64,000 bases of DNA from Saccharomonospora marina XMU15 (GCF_000244955.1 NZ_CM001439.1:1640628-1704627), one strand, 5' to 3'; positions 17,300-26,583 are shown, counted from the first letter of the stretch. Program-made: numbers and translations. The notes: generated by a model not told the origin, from the sequence alone.

Positions 17300-17959
17300 T
17301 CACCTCAAGACGGCGAGCGGTCGGTCGTGTTCGGTGTGGAGCCGCCACAGTTCTTGGGCCACCGCGTCCGGTTCGTGCCGTGCTCCTGGGCCGATGGGCC
17401 CGACGATCGTGAGTTGCGCGGCGTGCACGCCTTGATCTGCGAGCGCGTCGTGCAGCATGCGCACGTAGGAAGACTCGGCCGCATAGGCCATTGCTGACAC
17501 CGCGCGGTCGCGGTGTGGCTCGACGGCGGCACCGCCGGTGGTGAACAGCAGGGTGCCGCGTCCTCGCCGGCACATGTCCGGCAGCACCGCGTGGACAGCA
17601 GCCACGGCGGCGACGACGCTGAGTCGAAGCGCACTCGCGACGTCCGACGGCCCGGTGTCGAGTACCGGCTTGATCCACGCAAGGCTCGGTCGTGGACTGA
17701 ACAGCACTGCCTCGATCGGACCTAGCCGTTCGCGTAGCACGCCGACTGCCGCCGAGAGTGCCTCGGCGTCGGTGACGTCCGCGGTTTCGGTTGCGGTCGC
17801 TACACCCTTGCAGTCCAGGTCGGCGGCCACCGTCGCCAGACGATCGGCGTTGCGCGCGATCAGCCCGACCGGATGTCCCTCACGGCCGAACCGGCGGGCC
17901 GCCGCGCTGCCCAGACCCGGCCCGGCGCCGATCACGATGAACGAGCCCGCGTCGCTCAT
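17300..17959 (-). CDS. Divergent short-chain dehydrogenase/reductase (SDR)
   Basis: 219 residues. The N-terminal nucleotide loop VIGAGPGLGSAAARRFG and the DVTDAEAL segment are typical of an SDR. At the active site the sequence is AMAYAAESSYVRML, so the Tyr of YxxxK is followed by Ser instead of Lys, and the preceding Ser is replaced by TTGGAA. The usual proton relay is therefore missing. The start overlaps the stop of the upstream SDR by 4 nt, so the two are co-transcribed. It may bind NAD(P) without classical SDR chemistry. Confidence 0.8.
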   Translation of the reverse strand: MSDAGSFIVIGAGPGLGSAAARRFGREGHPVGLIARNADRLATVAADLDCKGVATATETADVTDAEALSAAVGVLRERLGPIEAVLFSPRPSLAWIKPVLDTGPSDVASALRLSVVAAVAAVHAVLPDMCRRGRGTLLFTTGGAAVEPHRDRAVSAMAYAAESSYVRMLHDALADQGVHAAQLTIVGPIGPGARHEPDAVAQELWRLHTEHDRPLAVLR

Positions 17960-18810
17960 GCCTGCTCCAGATCGACGGTCTTGGTCAGCGCCTCGTCGGC
18001 GTCGATCTCGCGTCGCATCCGGTCCACGCGGGCGCGTGCTCCGGCGAGTGCGTCGGAGCCGAGCAGCAGCCGCAAGGGTGGCCGGGCCCTGTCCACGACG
18101 GTGGCTATCGCCGCCGCGGCTCGTGCAGGGTCGCCGGGCTGGCGTCCGGACACGGCCGGTGTGGCATCACGGCGCTTGCCCGCCGTCTGCTCGTAGTCGT
18201 CCAAGCGCGTGGGCGACTGCCGCATCGACCGTCCTGCCCACTGGGTGCGCAGGCCGCCCGGCTCCACGATCGTCACCGCGACGCCCAGCGGCGCGAGTTC
18301 CGCCGCCAGCGACTCCGACAGACCCTCCAGCGCGAACTTCGTGGCGTGGTAGTAGCCGGTTCCGGCGAAAGCCGCGAGGCCACCGAAGGAGGAGACGTTG
18401 ACCACCCGTCCCGAGCGGCGGGCCCGCATGCCGGGCAGCACTGCTTTGAGGACAGTGACCACGCCGTGCACGTTGGTCTCGTACAGGGAGCGGACCGCGG
18501 CGTCCTCGCCCTCTTCGATGGCGGCGAGGTAGCCGTATCCGGCGTTGTTGACCAGGACGTCGACGCGTCCGAACGTCTCTTCGCAAGATTGGACGGCGGC
18601 GGTGACCGATACCGGGTCGGTGACGTCCAGCCGCAGGGCCAGCGCGCGGTCGCCGTACCTGCGGGCGAGGCCTGCCACGGCCGTGCTGTCGCGGGCGGTG
18701 ACAGCGACCCGGTCACCGCGCTCGAGGGCGTGCTCAGCCAGAGCGCGGCCCAGACCGCTGGAACATCCGGTGATCAGCCACACCGTCGATTCGTGGGTGT
18801 CGTTCGACAT
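17956..18810 (-). CDS. Classical short-chain dehydrogenase/reductase
   Basis: 284 residues from ATG at 18810. It has the cofactor loop ITGCSSGLGRALAEHA, NNAGYGYLAAIEEG, the Ser in NVSSFGGLAAFAG and the full YYHATKFAL (YxxxK) active site. Sequence style (GCSSGLGR, EPGGLRTQW) matches the large group of actinobacterial oxidoreductases acting on hydroxyl or keto groups of unknown substrates. It is divergent from the XRE regulator at 18923, with a 112-bp gap, and is probably the regulator's target together with the second SDR. Confidence 0.9.
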   Translation of the reverse strand: MSNDTHESTVWLITGCSSGLGRALAEHALERGDRVAVTARDSTAVAGLARRYGDRALALRLDVTDPVSVTAAVQSCEETFGRVDVLVNNAGYGYLAAIEEGEDAAVRSLYETNVHGVVTVLKAVLPGMRARRSGRVVNVSSFGGLAAFAGTGYYHATKFALEGLSESLAAELAPLGVAVTIVEPGGLRTQWAGRSMRQSPTRLDDYEQTAGKRRDATPAVSGRQPGDPARAAAAIATVVDRARPPLRLLLGSDALAGARARVDRMRREIDADEALTKTVDLEQA

Positions 18811-18922
18811 ACCTCCATGGGACAGGTGGGCTCGCGAGCGTGCCAGGCCCCGCTGAAGGTGGCTCCCGCAGGGACAGGCTGGCGCCTGGCCACGACTGCC
18901 AGAAGCGGTAACCTTGTTCCGG

Positions 18923-19729
18923 ATGGCACGCGACCGCAACGAGCTCGGCTCCTTCCTGCGCAGCCGGCGGGAGAAGGTCGACGCCGCCTCCGCCGGCGTC
19001 GTTCACACGACCCGACGGCGAGTCAAAGGTCTGCGCCGCGAGGAATTGGCGCTGCTCGCCGGGCTCAGCCCGTCCTACTACACCCGGATCGAGCAGGGCC
19101 GCGACCGGCATCCGTCCCGTGAGATCCTCGACGCCCTGGCCCGCGTGCTGCTTCTGAACGACACCGAGCGCGCCCATCTGTGGTCCCTCGCGATGCCGTC
19201 GCTGGCGCCTGCCACCCCCCATGCTGCTTCCGCGCACACCGTGCGGCCGGGAGTTCTGCACCTGCTGGAGCGGTGGGCCGACATGCCCGCGTTCGTCGTC
19301 GGCCCCAGCCGCGACGTGCTGGCCGGCACCCCGCTCGCCGCCAGGGTCAACCCGGCGTGGAGTGTGGGACACAACCTGATCGAGTTCACCTTCCTCGACC
19401 CGAGGGCGCGAGAGGTCTACCCCGACTGGAATGAGATCAGCACGCAGGCCGTCGCAGGTTTGCGCGCCACCGCGGCCACGCGTGGCGCGGAGCTTGACGG
19501 CTTCGTGGCGGGGATGCGTGAGCGCAGTGAGACGTTCCGGGCACTGTGGGACTCCCACGACGTGCACGACCGCGTGACGGGTGAGAAACAGCTGCGCGTC
19601 GACGGCGTCGGCCTCGTCCGTCTCAGCTTCGAGACCTTCGCGATTGCCGGACCCGAGGGGCACGTGCTGTACGTGTACTTCCTGCAACCCGGCAGCGAGA
19701 ACCACGAAGCACTCAGCAGCCTCGGCTGA
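18923..19729 (+). CDS. XRE-family regulator with MmyB-like ligand domain
   Basis: 268 residues from ATG at 18923. Residues about 5-75 form the helix-turn-helix (LGSFLRSRREKVDAASAG, then RRVKGLRREELALLAGLSPS and YYTRIEQGRDRHPS), and the C-terminal two thirds is the MmyB-like PAS-type domain (ADMPAFVVGPSRDVLAGTPL; HNLIEFTFLDPRAREVYPDW). Regulators of this type usually sit divergent from an oxidoreductase gene that they repress, as here with the SDR pair. Some members bind fatty acids. Confidence 0.92.
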   Translation: MARDRNELGSFLRSRREKVDAASAGVVHTTRRRVKGLRREELALLAGLSPSYYTRIEQGRDRHPSREILDALARVLLLNDTERAHLWSLAMPSLAPATPHAASAHTVRPGVLHLLERWADMPAFVVGPSRDVLAGTPLAARVNPAWSVGHNLIEFTFLDPRAREVYPDWNEISTQAVAGLRATAATRGAELDGFVAGMRERSETFRALWDSHDVHDRVTGEKQLRVDGVGLVRLSFETFAIAGPEGHVLYVYFLQPGSENHEALSSLG

Positions 19730-20382
19730 GCAACTCGGTGCGCGACTACCGGTGCCTCGGCGAATCGCGAAAGCCCAGCAGGAACGTGCGATCGTCCACG
19801 GCGACGAGGCGGACTACCCTACACCCGGCCAAGTGATCCCCGCGGGGGATCGTAACCACTGGTGGGTTCGGCGAAAGCAGAGCAGCGCCGACGCGTCCCA
19901 CCTGCCCGCCAAACCAACCTGGAACGCCGGCCAGGCCGCGGTACTCCCTTCCCAGCTTCGCTAGCCCGCAGACCCACGCGAGACACGGCCGACACATCCG
20001 AACCGCAAAGCAGATCTGCTTCGCACACCGAAGATTCGCAGCTTGCTCCGGCATCCTGCCCGCCGCGTGGCAGGTGCTGCCCGCAAGCGGAGTCGAGGCT
20101 GACCCGTTCAGCGACAGGACGGAGCGCTACGGAAGCGGCCGTCGATCACGTTCATGCTGTCCTTGTGGCGCTATGGAGACGCACTCGCATGCCACTGGGT
20201 CGCTGCAGCTACGCCCGAGCCGATGACAGTGCCCGATGAAGTGCCCGTGGGCAGCTGGCGCCGCGTCTGCTGGGACATGAGATGTGCTCCTGATCGCCCG
20301 CTGGTGCCAGCTGCGGTTGCGACCGAGAAGGCCGGCTCGTACCGAAGCGACGTGTCGACGAAACTCTGTTGTTGTGGTGGGC

Positions 20383-20674
20383 TCAGTGGGTGAGAGCATG
20401 CCGCCGCCCGTGGGCACCCGCAGACAGCAGCCATTGAGCGATCACCGGACGGCTCTCAGGGCTGATGTCGACGAAGCGCCTGCGGCGGTCGGTCAACGTC
20501 CTCGTGGTCCCCGTGGTCCTCGTGCCACAACAAGACCCGTTGCGGCTGCGGTCGCTCACAACCAGGCTCACCGTGGTCGGGCGCTACACCCAGCATCCCG
20601 GCCAGTTGACAGACAGTCAGCGGACCGAACGCCGCGAATGGCCACGACCGGCCAACCTGACTCGACCGGTGCAC
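20383..20674 (-). pseudogene. Frameshifted MarR-family regulator remnant
   Basis: Two leftward frames alternate to give one MarR-like winged helix: FAAFGPLTVCQLAGMLGVAP (frame one), TTVSLVVSDRSRNG (frame two), LLWHEDHGDHEDVDR (frame one) and RRRFVDISPESRPVIAQWLL (frame two), ending at a stop at 20383. At least three single-base shifts are needed, so the gene is dead. The N-terminal dimerisation helices cannot be recovered. Confidence 0.65.
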
Positions 20675-20701
20675 TCATCAGGCGCCGAGCGAGCGGACGC
20701 T

Positions 20702-20735
20702 GGAGTCCGACGCGCGTGGGAGTCCGACGCGCGTG
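20702..20735. repeat. 17-bp tandem duplication
   Basis: Two perfect adjacent copies of GGAGTCCGACGCGCGTG. It lies in the decayed segment upstream of the MarR remnant and is out of frame, so it is probably a slippage or repair scar. Confidence 0.85.
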
Positions 20736-20931
20736 CCGGTGCAGCCCGGGGCGGCCTGGCCGCCGAAGCGGCCAACGCGGGGCCGTACCTGCGTAAGACC
20801 GACCCGCGCGCGACGCGCTGCCATGGGCCAACGCGGGTCGCCGTATCTGCATGAGAGGCCGACCGGAACCTGACCTGGGGATTAGCGTTCCCGCCGCTAT
20901 GCTGACGTGCGGAAATGCTTGATCAGGTAAG

Positions 20932-21005
20932 TGCCCCCGGCAGGACTCGAACCTGCGACCTAGAGATTAGAAGGCTCTTGCTCTATCCAGCTGAGCTACG
21001 AGGGC
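20932..21005 (-). tRNA. tRNA-Arg (anticodon TCT)
   Basis: The 74-nt gene reads leftwards with acceptor GCCCTCG pairing CGGGGGC and discriminator A. The D arm is GCTCAGCTGGATAGAGC, the anticodon loop CTTCTAA gives TCT, and the T arm contains GCAGGTTCGAGTCCTGC. The anticodon stem has one C-T mismatch next to the loop. No CCA is encoded. It reads AGA (and possibly AGG) codons, rare in this GC-rich genome. Confidence 0.95.
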
Positions 21006-21391
21006 CCAGTGGCGGTCGTTGCTGGTCACGCCACGTAACTCCAGCTTAGCCACCACTGTCGATCTGATCGTTCGAGACCGGCCATTCGTTTCACCCCTCA
21101 CCCATACTGGTGACGTCAGGCGTCGCTGCAGGTGAGCAATGACACACCGGCCGCCGATTCTCGAGCCACGGCGGCCGCGGGCATACGGCGGTCGAACGTA
21201 TGCCCGCGACCAGGGCCGCGGCGTATCGCCTCGCGACCCCCCGGAGCACCCGGCCGCTCACCGTTCCCCATTCGCGGCAACCGCGTGCCCAGCACCTGAC
21301 GTGTCGGTCGGTATCCGTTCCAGCGGTGGTTCTGCCGTCAGTCGGGCAATGTGGCGTGCTCCGCGGCGAGTACCGTCGAACTCCCGTGACG
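21006..21391. other. 386-bp interval with no recognised gene
   Basis: Frames present are short and carry no domain or ribosome site. The right part is downstream of the I36-type gene and would hold its terminator, but I find no strong hairpin. The promoter for tRNA-Arg should lie in the left part. Confidence 0.4.
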
Positions 21392-21793
21392 TCAGTTCCA
21401 TATCTGGATCGCTCGCACGACGTAGGGACTTCGTGGCACGAACGTTCCGGGCCCGGGATAGGTGCTGAAGTCGGCCTCTGTGGAGCACTCGCGATCCTGA
21501 TATACGGTCACATGCCGATCGATGTGGTTGGCGAACGCGTTCGCTTCGAAACCGTCGGGAAATGGCATGCACTCCTCGGGGTTTGTGTTGCGCAAGTCGA
21601 AGCGTATGACGGCTCCGCCGTAGTCCGGCTCAGGCCAGCTGCAGAACTCTCCTTTCTGGCAGGAGTGTGCCTGCGACGGTGAAGGAGTCGGTGATTGCGT
21701 CGCATTCGCGGCCGTCGATCCGGACAGCAACAGTGTTGTCAGCACCAGGACACCGGGCAGCCAGGTTCGTAGGAATGCAAGATGACTGTGCAT
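21392..21793 (-). CDS. Secreted protein with peptidase-inhibitor I36-like domain
   Basis: 133 residues from ATG at 21793 with AGGAGG 9 nt upstream. Residues 1-31 form a signal peptide (LPGVLVLTTLLLSGSTAANA), followed by a Pro/Ser-rich linker and a domain with CQKGEFCSWPEPDYGGAVIR and four Cys. The pattern C-x5-FC-W--YGG--- is that of the crystallin-like I36 inhibitor family, whose founder (SMI of Streptomyces) blocks metalloproteinases. The protein should be exported and disulfide bonded. It may act on host or self proteases; only the fold is supported. Confidence 0.8.
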   Translation of the reverse strand: MHSHLAFLRTWLPGVLVLTTLLLSGSTAANATQSPTPSPSQAHSCQKGEFCSWPEPDYGGAVIRFDLRNTNPEECMPFPDGFEANAFANHIDRHVTVYQDRECSTEADFSTYPGPGTFVPRSPYVVRAIQIWN

Positions 21794-21898
21794 CGTGTCG
21801 ATCCTCCTGTCGCTTCAGGGAATGGATTCGTTCGGGTTGGCAGGTGGAGTCAACGATGCCGAATTGCCGAGTGCGGGGTCACCGGAAATTTGCGTGAC

Positions 21899-21946
21899 TG
21901 TGGATAAGTAGACGCGCGCAACTCGTTCGAGTGGCAGTTATCCACA
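21899..21946. promoter_or_regulatory. Two perfect inverted DnaA boxes
   Basis: TGTGGATAA at 21899-21907 and TTATCCACA at 21938-21946 are exact consensus DnaA boxes in opposite orientation, 30 bp apart, in the gap between the I36-type gene and the LacI gene. Perfect boxes are rare by chance at this GC content. There is no dnaA/dnaN near and only two boxes, so this is not oriC. It could be a DnaA-titration or DnaA-regulated site. Confidence 0.55.
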
Positions 21947-21982
21947 AGAACATGGAAGGCTGGTGCGCGCAGGTGCGAAATG

Positions 21983-23065
21983 CTAACGGGATGGGGCGGC
22001 GGTGGATTCCCGTACAACGAGTTCCGTCGGCAGGGTGAGTGGCTTCGGCGGCTTGCGTCCGGCCAGCAACCGCAGCGCCAGTTCTCCCGCCACCGTGCCC
22101 TTGCGCACCAGATCCTGCCGCACCGTCGTCAGCGGGGGTTCCGCCCACCTCGCGGGTGGTGTGTCGTCGAAGCCGACCACCGACAGCTCCTGCGGGACCC
22201 GCAACCCGAGGTGCCGCGCGGCCGACAGCGCCGCGAGTGCGAGTTCGTCCGACATACACAGCAGCGCGGTCAGCCGAGGTCGCGATCGCAGCAGCCCCAC
22301 CGTCGCGTGGAATGCCTGCTCGCGCGAGATTCCGGAGGTCTCCCACACGGGCACCTCTTCACCCGGCACCCCTGCCGAGGCCAGGACCTCGAGGTATCCC
22401 GCCAGGCGGTCGCGGTTGTCGCGAAACCGGCTACTCAAGGCCTCGGCGATCGACAGCGGGCCGTCCCTGGGCTCCGACAGGCACTGGGCCGAAAGGACGC
22501 CGACCTGCCGGTGCCCCAGCTCCACCAGATGCCGCGCGGCGGCCATGGCGCCGCCGGTGTCGTCGACCTCCACCCGCGCCGACCCGGAAACCACCGGCTG
22601 GTCGATCACCACCAGCGGCAGCCCTCGATCCCGCACGGCCCGCAGTGCCGGCGCGCCGTCCGCCAGCGAGTAAGCCACCGCCAGGTCGGCCTGCGCCGAC
22701 AGCACCCGCTGCGCGCGCGGCCCCCCGTGATCCCCGCCCGGCAACAGGAGCAATGCGTGCCCCTCGGCGTCCACCACGGCAGCCAGTGCATCGAGCGTGA
22801 TCGAAAGGGCCGGATCGGAGAACGCGGAGGAAAGGCCGGTGTCCAACATGAAGGCGATGGCATCTGCTCGCTTCGTCGCGAGACTGCGCGCCACCGGGTC
22901 CGGGCCGGGGTAACCCAGCCGCCTGGCCGCCCGCAGCACCTCGTCTCGCAGCTCCGCCGAAAGCTGATCGGGCCGGTTGTAGGCATTGGAGACCGTGGCC
23001 CTGGACACACCGACGGCCTGCGCGACGTCGTCCAGAGTCGGCTGCTTCCGCCGCGTGCTTGCCAC
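21983..23065 (-). CDS. LacI-family transcriptional regulator
   Basis: 360 residues. The helix-turn-helix is at residues 10-55 (PTLDDVAQAVGVSRATVSNA then YNRPDQLS), with the hinge LGYPGPDPVARSL and a periplasmic-binding-like effector domain (LVVIDQPVV, VEVDDTGGAMAAARHLVELG, LSVVGFDDTPPARW). It is divergent from the MFS gene, and the 95-bp gap contains AAGCGCTT, the typical LacI-family half-site pair. The inducer is probably the compound moved by the transporter. Confidence 0.93.
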   Translation of the reverse strand: MASTRRKQPTLDDVAQAVGVSRATVSNAYNRPDQLSAELRDEVLRAARRLGYPGPDPVARSLATKRADAIAFMLDTGLSSAFSDPALSITLDALAAVVDAEGHALLLLPGGDHGGPRAQRVLSAQADLAVAYSLADGAPALRAVRDRGLPLVVIDQPVVSGSARVEVDDTGGAMAAARHLVELGHRQVGVLSAQCLSEPRDGPLSIAEALSSRFRDNRDRLAGYLEVLASAGVPGEEVPVWETSGISREQAFHATVGLLRSRPRLTALLCMSDELALAALSAARHLGLRVPQELSVVGFDDTPPARWAEPPLTTVRQDLVRKGTVAGELALRLLAGRKPPKPLTLPTELVVRESTAAPSR

Positions 23066-23106
23066 ACGCGAAGCCTAGTCGACACGCAAACCCCCTTGCG
23101 GTTCTG

Positions 23107-23114
23107 AAGCGCTT
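23107..23114. promoter_or_regulatory. AAGCGCTT palindrome, LacI-family operator
   Basis: The site reads TGAAGCGCTTAA (central CG) midway between the LacI start (23065) and the MFS start (23161). LacI-family proteins with a conserved hinge Leu insert at a central CpG, as here. Confidence 0.65.
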
Positions 23115-23160
23115 AAGACAGGCTGGGGCAAGGCTTACTGCCGGGTAAGGGGGTGTCGAG

Positions 23161-24348
23161 GTGGCGCGAAGGATGTCGGTTGTGCTGATCTTCGCGTTCA
23201 ACGGAGCCACACTCGGCAGTTGGGCACCGCGCACGCCCGCGCTCGCGGAGCAGATCGATGCTGGACCGGGCAGGTTCGGCCTCGCTCTGCTGGCGGGCAG
23301 CGTCGGCATGTTGCTCGCGGCGGCGATGTCCGGCCGACTCGTCGAGCGCTTCGGCAGCAGGGCCGTCATCGTCGCCTCCGGTCTCGCCGTCTGCGGCGTT
23401 CTGCCGTTGCTGGGTTACGCACCGTCCCTGGCGTGGTTCGGCATCGCGTTGTTCGGGCTCGGCATGACGTCGGGAGCGCTCGACGTGGCCATGAACATGG
23501 CTGGTGTCGTCGTGGAGCGCTGGGAAGGCAAGCCGATCATGCCGCTGTTCCACGCCGGATTCAGCTTCGGTGCGCTCGCCGGTTCCGGCATGGCAGCGCT
23601 GGCCGCCGCCGCGCGTTGGTCGCCCACCTGGCATTTCGCCGCGGCCGCCTTCGCGGGTGGTGTGTTGCTCATGGCCGTCGTCAGGTGGCTGCCGGGCCAC
23701 GCTCGCGAGTTGAAACGGGTAACGGGAGCGGCCACGGGCCGAGGTCGCCCCGCCCGCCGCCCCGCGCTGTGGTGGCTTGCCGCCATCGCACTGTGCTCGG
23801 CGATAGCCGAAAGCGCCAGTTCCGACTGGTCCGCGCTGCTGCTCGCCACCGAGCAAGGCACGGGAGAGGGCCTCGCCGCGCTCGCGTTCGCCGGCTTCAC
23901 ACTGTCGATGGCACTCGCGCGGCTCGCGGGGTCGTGGGCGCAGGCAAGGTTCGGTCCGGCGCGGGTGCTCGTCAGTGGTGCCGCGCTGGCCGGCTTCGGG
24001 TTGGTGGCAGCGGCCGCCGTCGGTATCCCGTCGGTGAGCTACGCCGGCTTCGTGCTCGCGGGTGTGGGTCTGGCCGGGTGCTTCCCGATCGCGCTCGGGC
24101 TCGCCGGTGAAGCGGGTAAGCGTGCGGACGGCAGCGGTGGCGAACGAGAGGTGGCCTTCGTCACCGCCATCGCATACACCGGGTTCCTCGCGGGCCCACC
24201 CATGATCGGTGGCATCGCACACCTGACTTCGTTGTCGATGTCTTTCGTGGCCGTCGGCGTCATCGCTGCCGTGATCGCCCCCGCCACGGTCGCCGCCACG
24301 CGAGGGCTCGCGCGGGAACAGCCGCGTGCGGCCGACCTGGTCCGCTGA
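23161..24348 (+). CDS. MFS transporter (YbjJ-like)
   Basis: 395 residues from GTG at 23161. Twelve helices are evident; the N-terminal segment FNGATLGSWAPRTPAL and the loop GRLVERFGSRAVIVAS fit the YbjJ-like group of MFS carriers of unknown, possibly sugar or drug, substrate. The motif LGLGMTSGALDVAMNM is typical of that group. It is divergent from and probably repressed by the LacI gene. A short gap (35 bp) separates it from the CopD-CtaG gene on the same strand. Confidence 0.85.
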   Translation: MARRMSVVLIFAFNGATLGSWAPRTPALAEQIDAGPGRFGLALLAGSVGMLLAAAMSGRLVERFGSRAVIVASGLAVCGVLPLLGYAPSLAWFGIALFGLGMTSGALDVAMNMAGVVVERWEGKPIMPLFHAGFSFGALAGSGMAALAAAARWSPTWHFAAAAFAGGVLLMAVVRWLPGHARELKRVTGAATGRGRPARRPALWWLAAIALCSAIAESASSDWSALLLATEQGTGEGLAALAFAGFTLSMALARLAGSWAQARFGPARVLVSGAALAGFGLVAAAAVGIPSVSYAGFVLAGVGLAGCFPIALGLAGEAGKRADGSGGEREVAFVTAIAYTGFLAGPPMIGGIAHLTSLSMSFVAVGVIAAVIAPATVAATRGLAREQPRAADLVR

Positions 24349-24383
24349 CCGGGACTTCGCGAGGTCGGCCTACCCTCGTATCC

Positions 24384-26408
24384 GTGTCCACCGCAGCCGA
24401 ACCCGCTCCGGCCGCCGCCACTCGTCGCCGCGCGGCCATGGCGCCGCTGCTGGCCGTCGCAGTGTTGTTGGCGACCGTGCTCGCTGTCGGCCTGGTCGCC
24501 CTGACGGGAGGGCTCAGCTACGCCGTCGCGGGGCTGACCGATCCCGGCGATGTCACCAGGTACGGCATCGTGGTGGTGCGTGTGGGCGCCGACGTCGCCG
24601 CGGCGGTCACCATCGGCTCGCTGCTGCTCGCGGCCTTCCTGGTGCCGCCACAGCGGTCGGGCACGTTGGCCGTGGACGGCTACGCCGCACTGCGGACGGC
24701 CGGCTCGGCAGCCTGGCTGTGGTTCGTTCTGGCCATGGCCTCGATGTTCTTCACCGCGGCCGACGGCGCTGGCAGGCCAGTCATGGAGGTCCTGAACCCG
24801 CAGGTGCTGCTCAACTACGTCGAGGCGATCGAGCAACCGAAGGCATGGCTGCTCACCGCGTTCGTCGCGATGCTGATCGCTTTGGGTTGCCGTCTGGTGT
24901 TGTCCTGGGGCTGGACGGCCGCGCTGTTCTTCGTCTCGGTAGGCGGCATCATCCCGATCGCGGCGACAGGGCATTCCGCCAGCGGCGGCTCGCACGACGT
25001 CGCGACCAACAGCCTGCTCTACCACCTCATCGGCGCCGCGGTGTGGGTCGGCGGGCTGATCGCGCTACTGGCCCACGCGCGGCGCGGCGGTGACCACCTG
25101 ACGCTCGCGGCGGGTCGGTTTTCGAAGATCGCTCTGGTCAGTTGGGTGGCACTGGCGGCCTCCGGCGTGGTGAACGCGCTGGTGCGGGTGGCTCCGGAGC
25201 AGTTGTTGCGCACTGAATACGGCCTGCTCGTGCTCGGCAAGGTGGTCGCCCTCGTGGTGCTAGGCGTGTTCGGTCACCAGCATCGCAAGCGCGCACTGCC
25301 GCGATTGGCCGACTCCGGTTCCGCGAAAGGGCAGTTCGTGCGGCTGGCCGCTGTCGAAGTGCTCGTCATGTTCGTGACGATCGGCCTCGCCACGGCCCTG
25401 TCACGTACGCCGCCGCCCGCGGAGATCTACGCTCAGCCCTCGACGACCGAGCTGCTCATCGGTTACGACCTGCACGGCCCGCCCACCTTCGTGCGGCTGC
25501 TGACAGACTGGCGGTTCGACTTGGTGTACGGCACGGCCGCCATCGTGCTTGCCGTGCTCTACCTGGCGGGCGTGCGGCGGCTGCGCAGCCGGGGGGACAG
25601 CTGGCCCGCGGGTCGCACGGCGGCGTGGCTGGCAGGCACCGCGTTGCTGCTGTTGGCCACGTCCTCCGGCATCGGACGTTACGCACCCGCGATGTTCAGC
25701 GTGCACATGGTCAACCACATGCTGCTGTCCATGTTCGTTCCGGTACTGCTCGTGCTGGGAGGACCGGTGACTCTCGCGTTGCGCGCATTGCCCGCAGCGG
25801 GCAGGGACGCGGCCCCCGGGCCTCGCGAGTGGCTGCTGGCCGCGGTCCACTCGCCGGTGGCGAGAGTGCTCACCAACCCGATCGTGGCGCTGTTCCTGTT
25901 CGTCGGTTCCTTCTACGGCCTGTACTACTCGGGGCTGTTCGACACCGCCTTGAACTACCACTGGGCTCACCTGGCGATGAACGCGCACTTCCTGCTGGCC
26001 GGGTACGTCTTCTTCTGGCCTGCGATCGGGGTCGACCCGGCCCCACGCAGGTTGCCGCCGCTGGGCAAGCTGGGCCTGGTCTTCGCCGCGATCCCGTTCC
26101 ACGCCTTCTTCGGCGTGACGTTGATGAATATGCAGACCGTGATCGGTGAGACCTTCTACCGGGGTCTCAATCTGCCCTGGGTGGGTGATCTGCTCACCGA
26201 CCAGCAGTTGGGCGGGGGTATCACCTGGGCTTCGGGGGAACTGCCTGTCGTCATCGTGATGGTGGCGCTGCTGATGCAGTGGGCCAGAGCAGACGAGAGG
26301 GAGGCACGGCGACGCGACCGCCGCGAGGACGCCACCGGCGGCCAGGACCTCGCCGCGTACAACGCCATGCTGAAGCGACTGGCCGAGCAAGGCGAGCCAC
26401 GTAGGTGA
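24384..26408 (+). CDS. CopD-CtaG fusion (copper import / cytochrome oxidase assembly membrane protein)
   Basis: 674 residues from GTG at 24384, about 15 membrane segments. The N-terminal half matches CopD-type copper proteins (ATGHSASGGSHDVATNSLLY, HLIGAAVWVGGLIALLAHA, with the paired His), and the C-terminal half the caa3-type CtaG domain (MFSVHMVNHMLLSMFVPVLL, HWAHLAMNAHFLLAGYVFFW, GVTLMNM). The likely role is delivering copper across the membrane for cytochrome c oxidase assembly. M. tuberculosis Rv0102 has the same two-domain build. The MFS gene upstream is unrelated in function. Confidence 0.9.
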   Translation: MSTAAEPAPAAATRRRAAMAPLLAVAVLLATVLAVGLVALTGGLSYAVAGLTDPGDVTRYGIVVVRVGADVAAAVTIGSLLLAAFLVPPQRSGTLAVDGYAALRTAGSAAWLWFVLAMASMFFTAADGAGRPVMEVLNPQVLLNYVEAIEQPKAWLLTAFVAMLIALGCRLVLSWGWTAALFFVSVGGIIPIAATGHSASGGSHDVATNSLLYHLIGAAVWVGGLIALLAHARRGGDHLTLAAGRFSKIALVSWVALAASGVVNALVRVAPEQLLRTEYGLLVLGKVVALVVLGVFGHQHRKRALPRLADSGSAKGQFVRLAAVEVLVMFVTIGLATALSRTPPPAEIYAQPSTTELLIGYDLHGPPTFVRLLTDWRFDLVYGTAAIVLAVLYLAGVRRLRSRGDSWPAGRTAAWLAGTALLLLATSSGIGRYAPAMFSVHMVNHMLLSMFVPVLLVLGGPVTLALRALPAAGRDAAPGPREWLLAAVHSPVARVLTNPIVALFLFVGSFYGLYYSGLFDTALNYHWAHLAMNAHFLLAGYVFFWPAIGVDPAPRRLPPLGKLGLVFAAIPFHAFFGVTLMNMQTVIGETFYRGLNLPWVGDLLTDQQLGGGITWASGELPVVIVMVALLMQWARADEREARRRDRREDATGGQDLAAYNAMLKRLAEQGEPRR

Positions 26409-26583
26409 CGCCTGCGCTACCACACCACCACGACAACTTCCTCACATCGCGGTCGGCTGTGGCCCGGTTGTTCAACTACCGGCCGGTTGTCCACAGATCT
26501 TGCGTCTCCGCGATCCAGTGGGCCTCGACGGTGCAGGCTGGAGCCTGCTCCCCAGCACCGGGGCGAACGAAGGGACGAGGACC

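Larger units (their letters stand above)
19730..20931. other. 1.2-kb interval without an intact gene
   Basis: Apart from the MarR remnant at 20383-20674 and a 17-bp tandem duplication (20702-20718 and 20719-20735) I see no supported gene. Frames on both strands are short, lack ribosome sites and read as low-quality protein, so this looks like a decayed segment next to the tRNA-Arg gene. Confidence 0.6.

Noticed and set aside
21899-21946. oriC
   Set aside because: Only two DnaA boxes are present, without AT-rich DNA or dnaA/dnaN/rpmH nearby.
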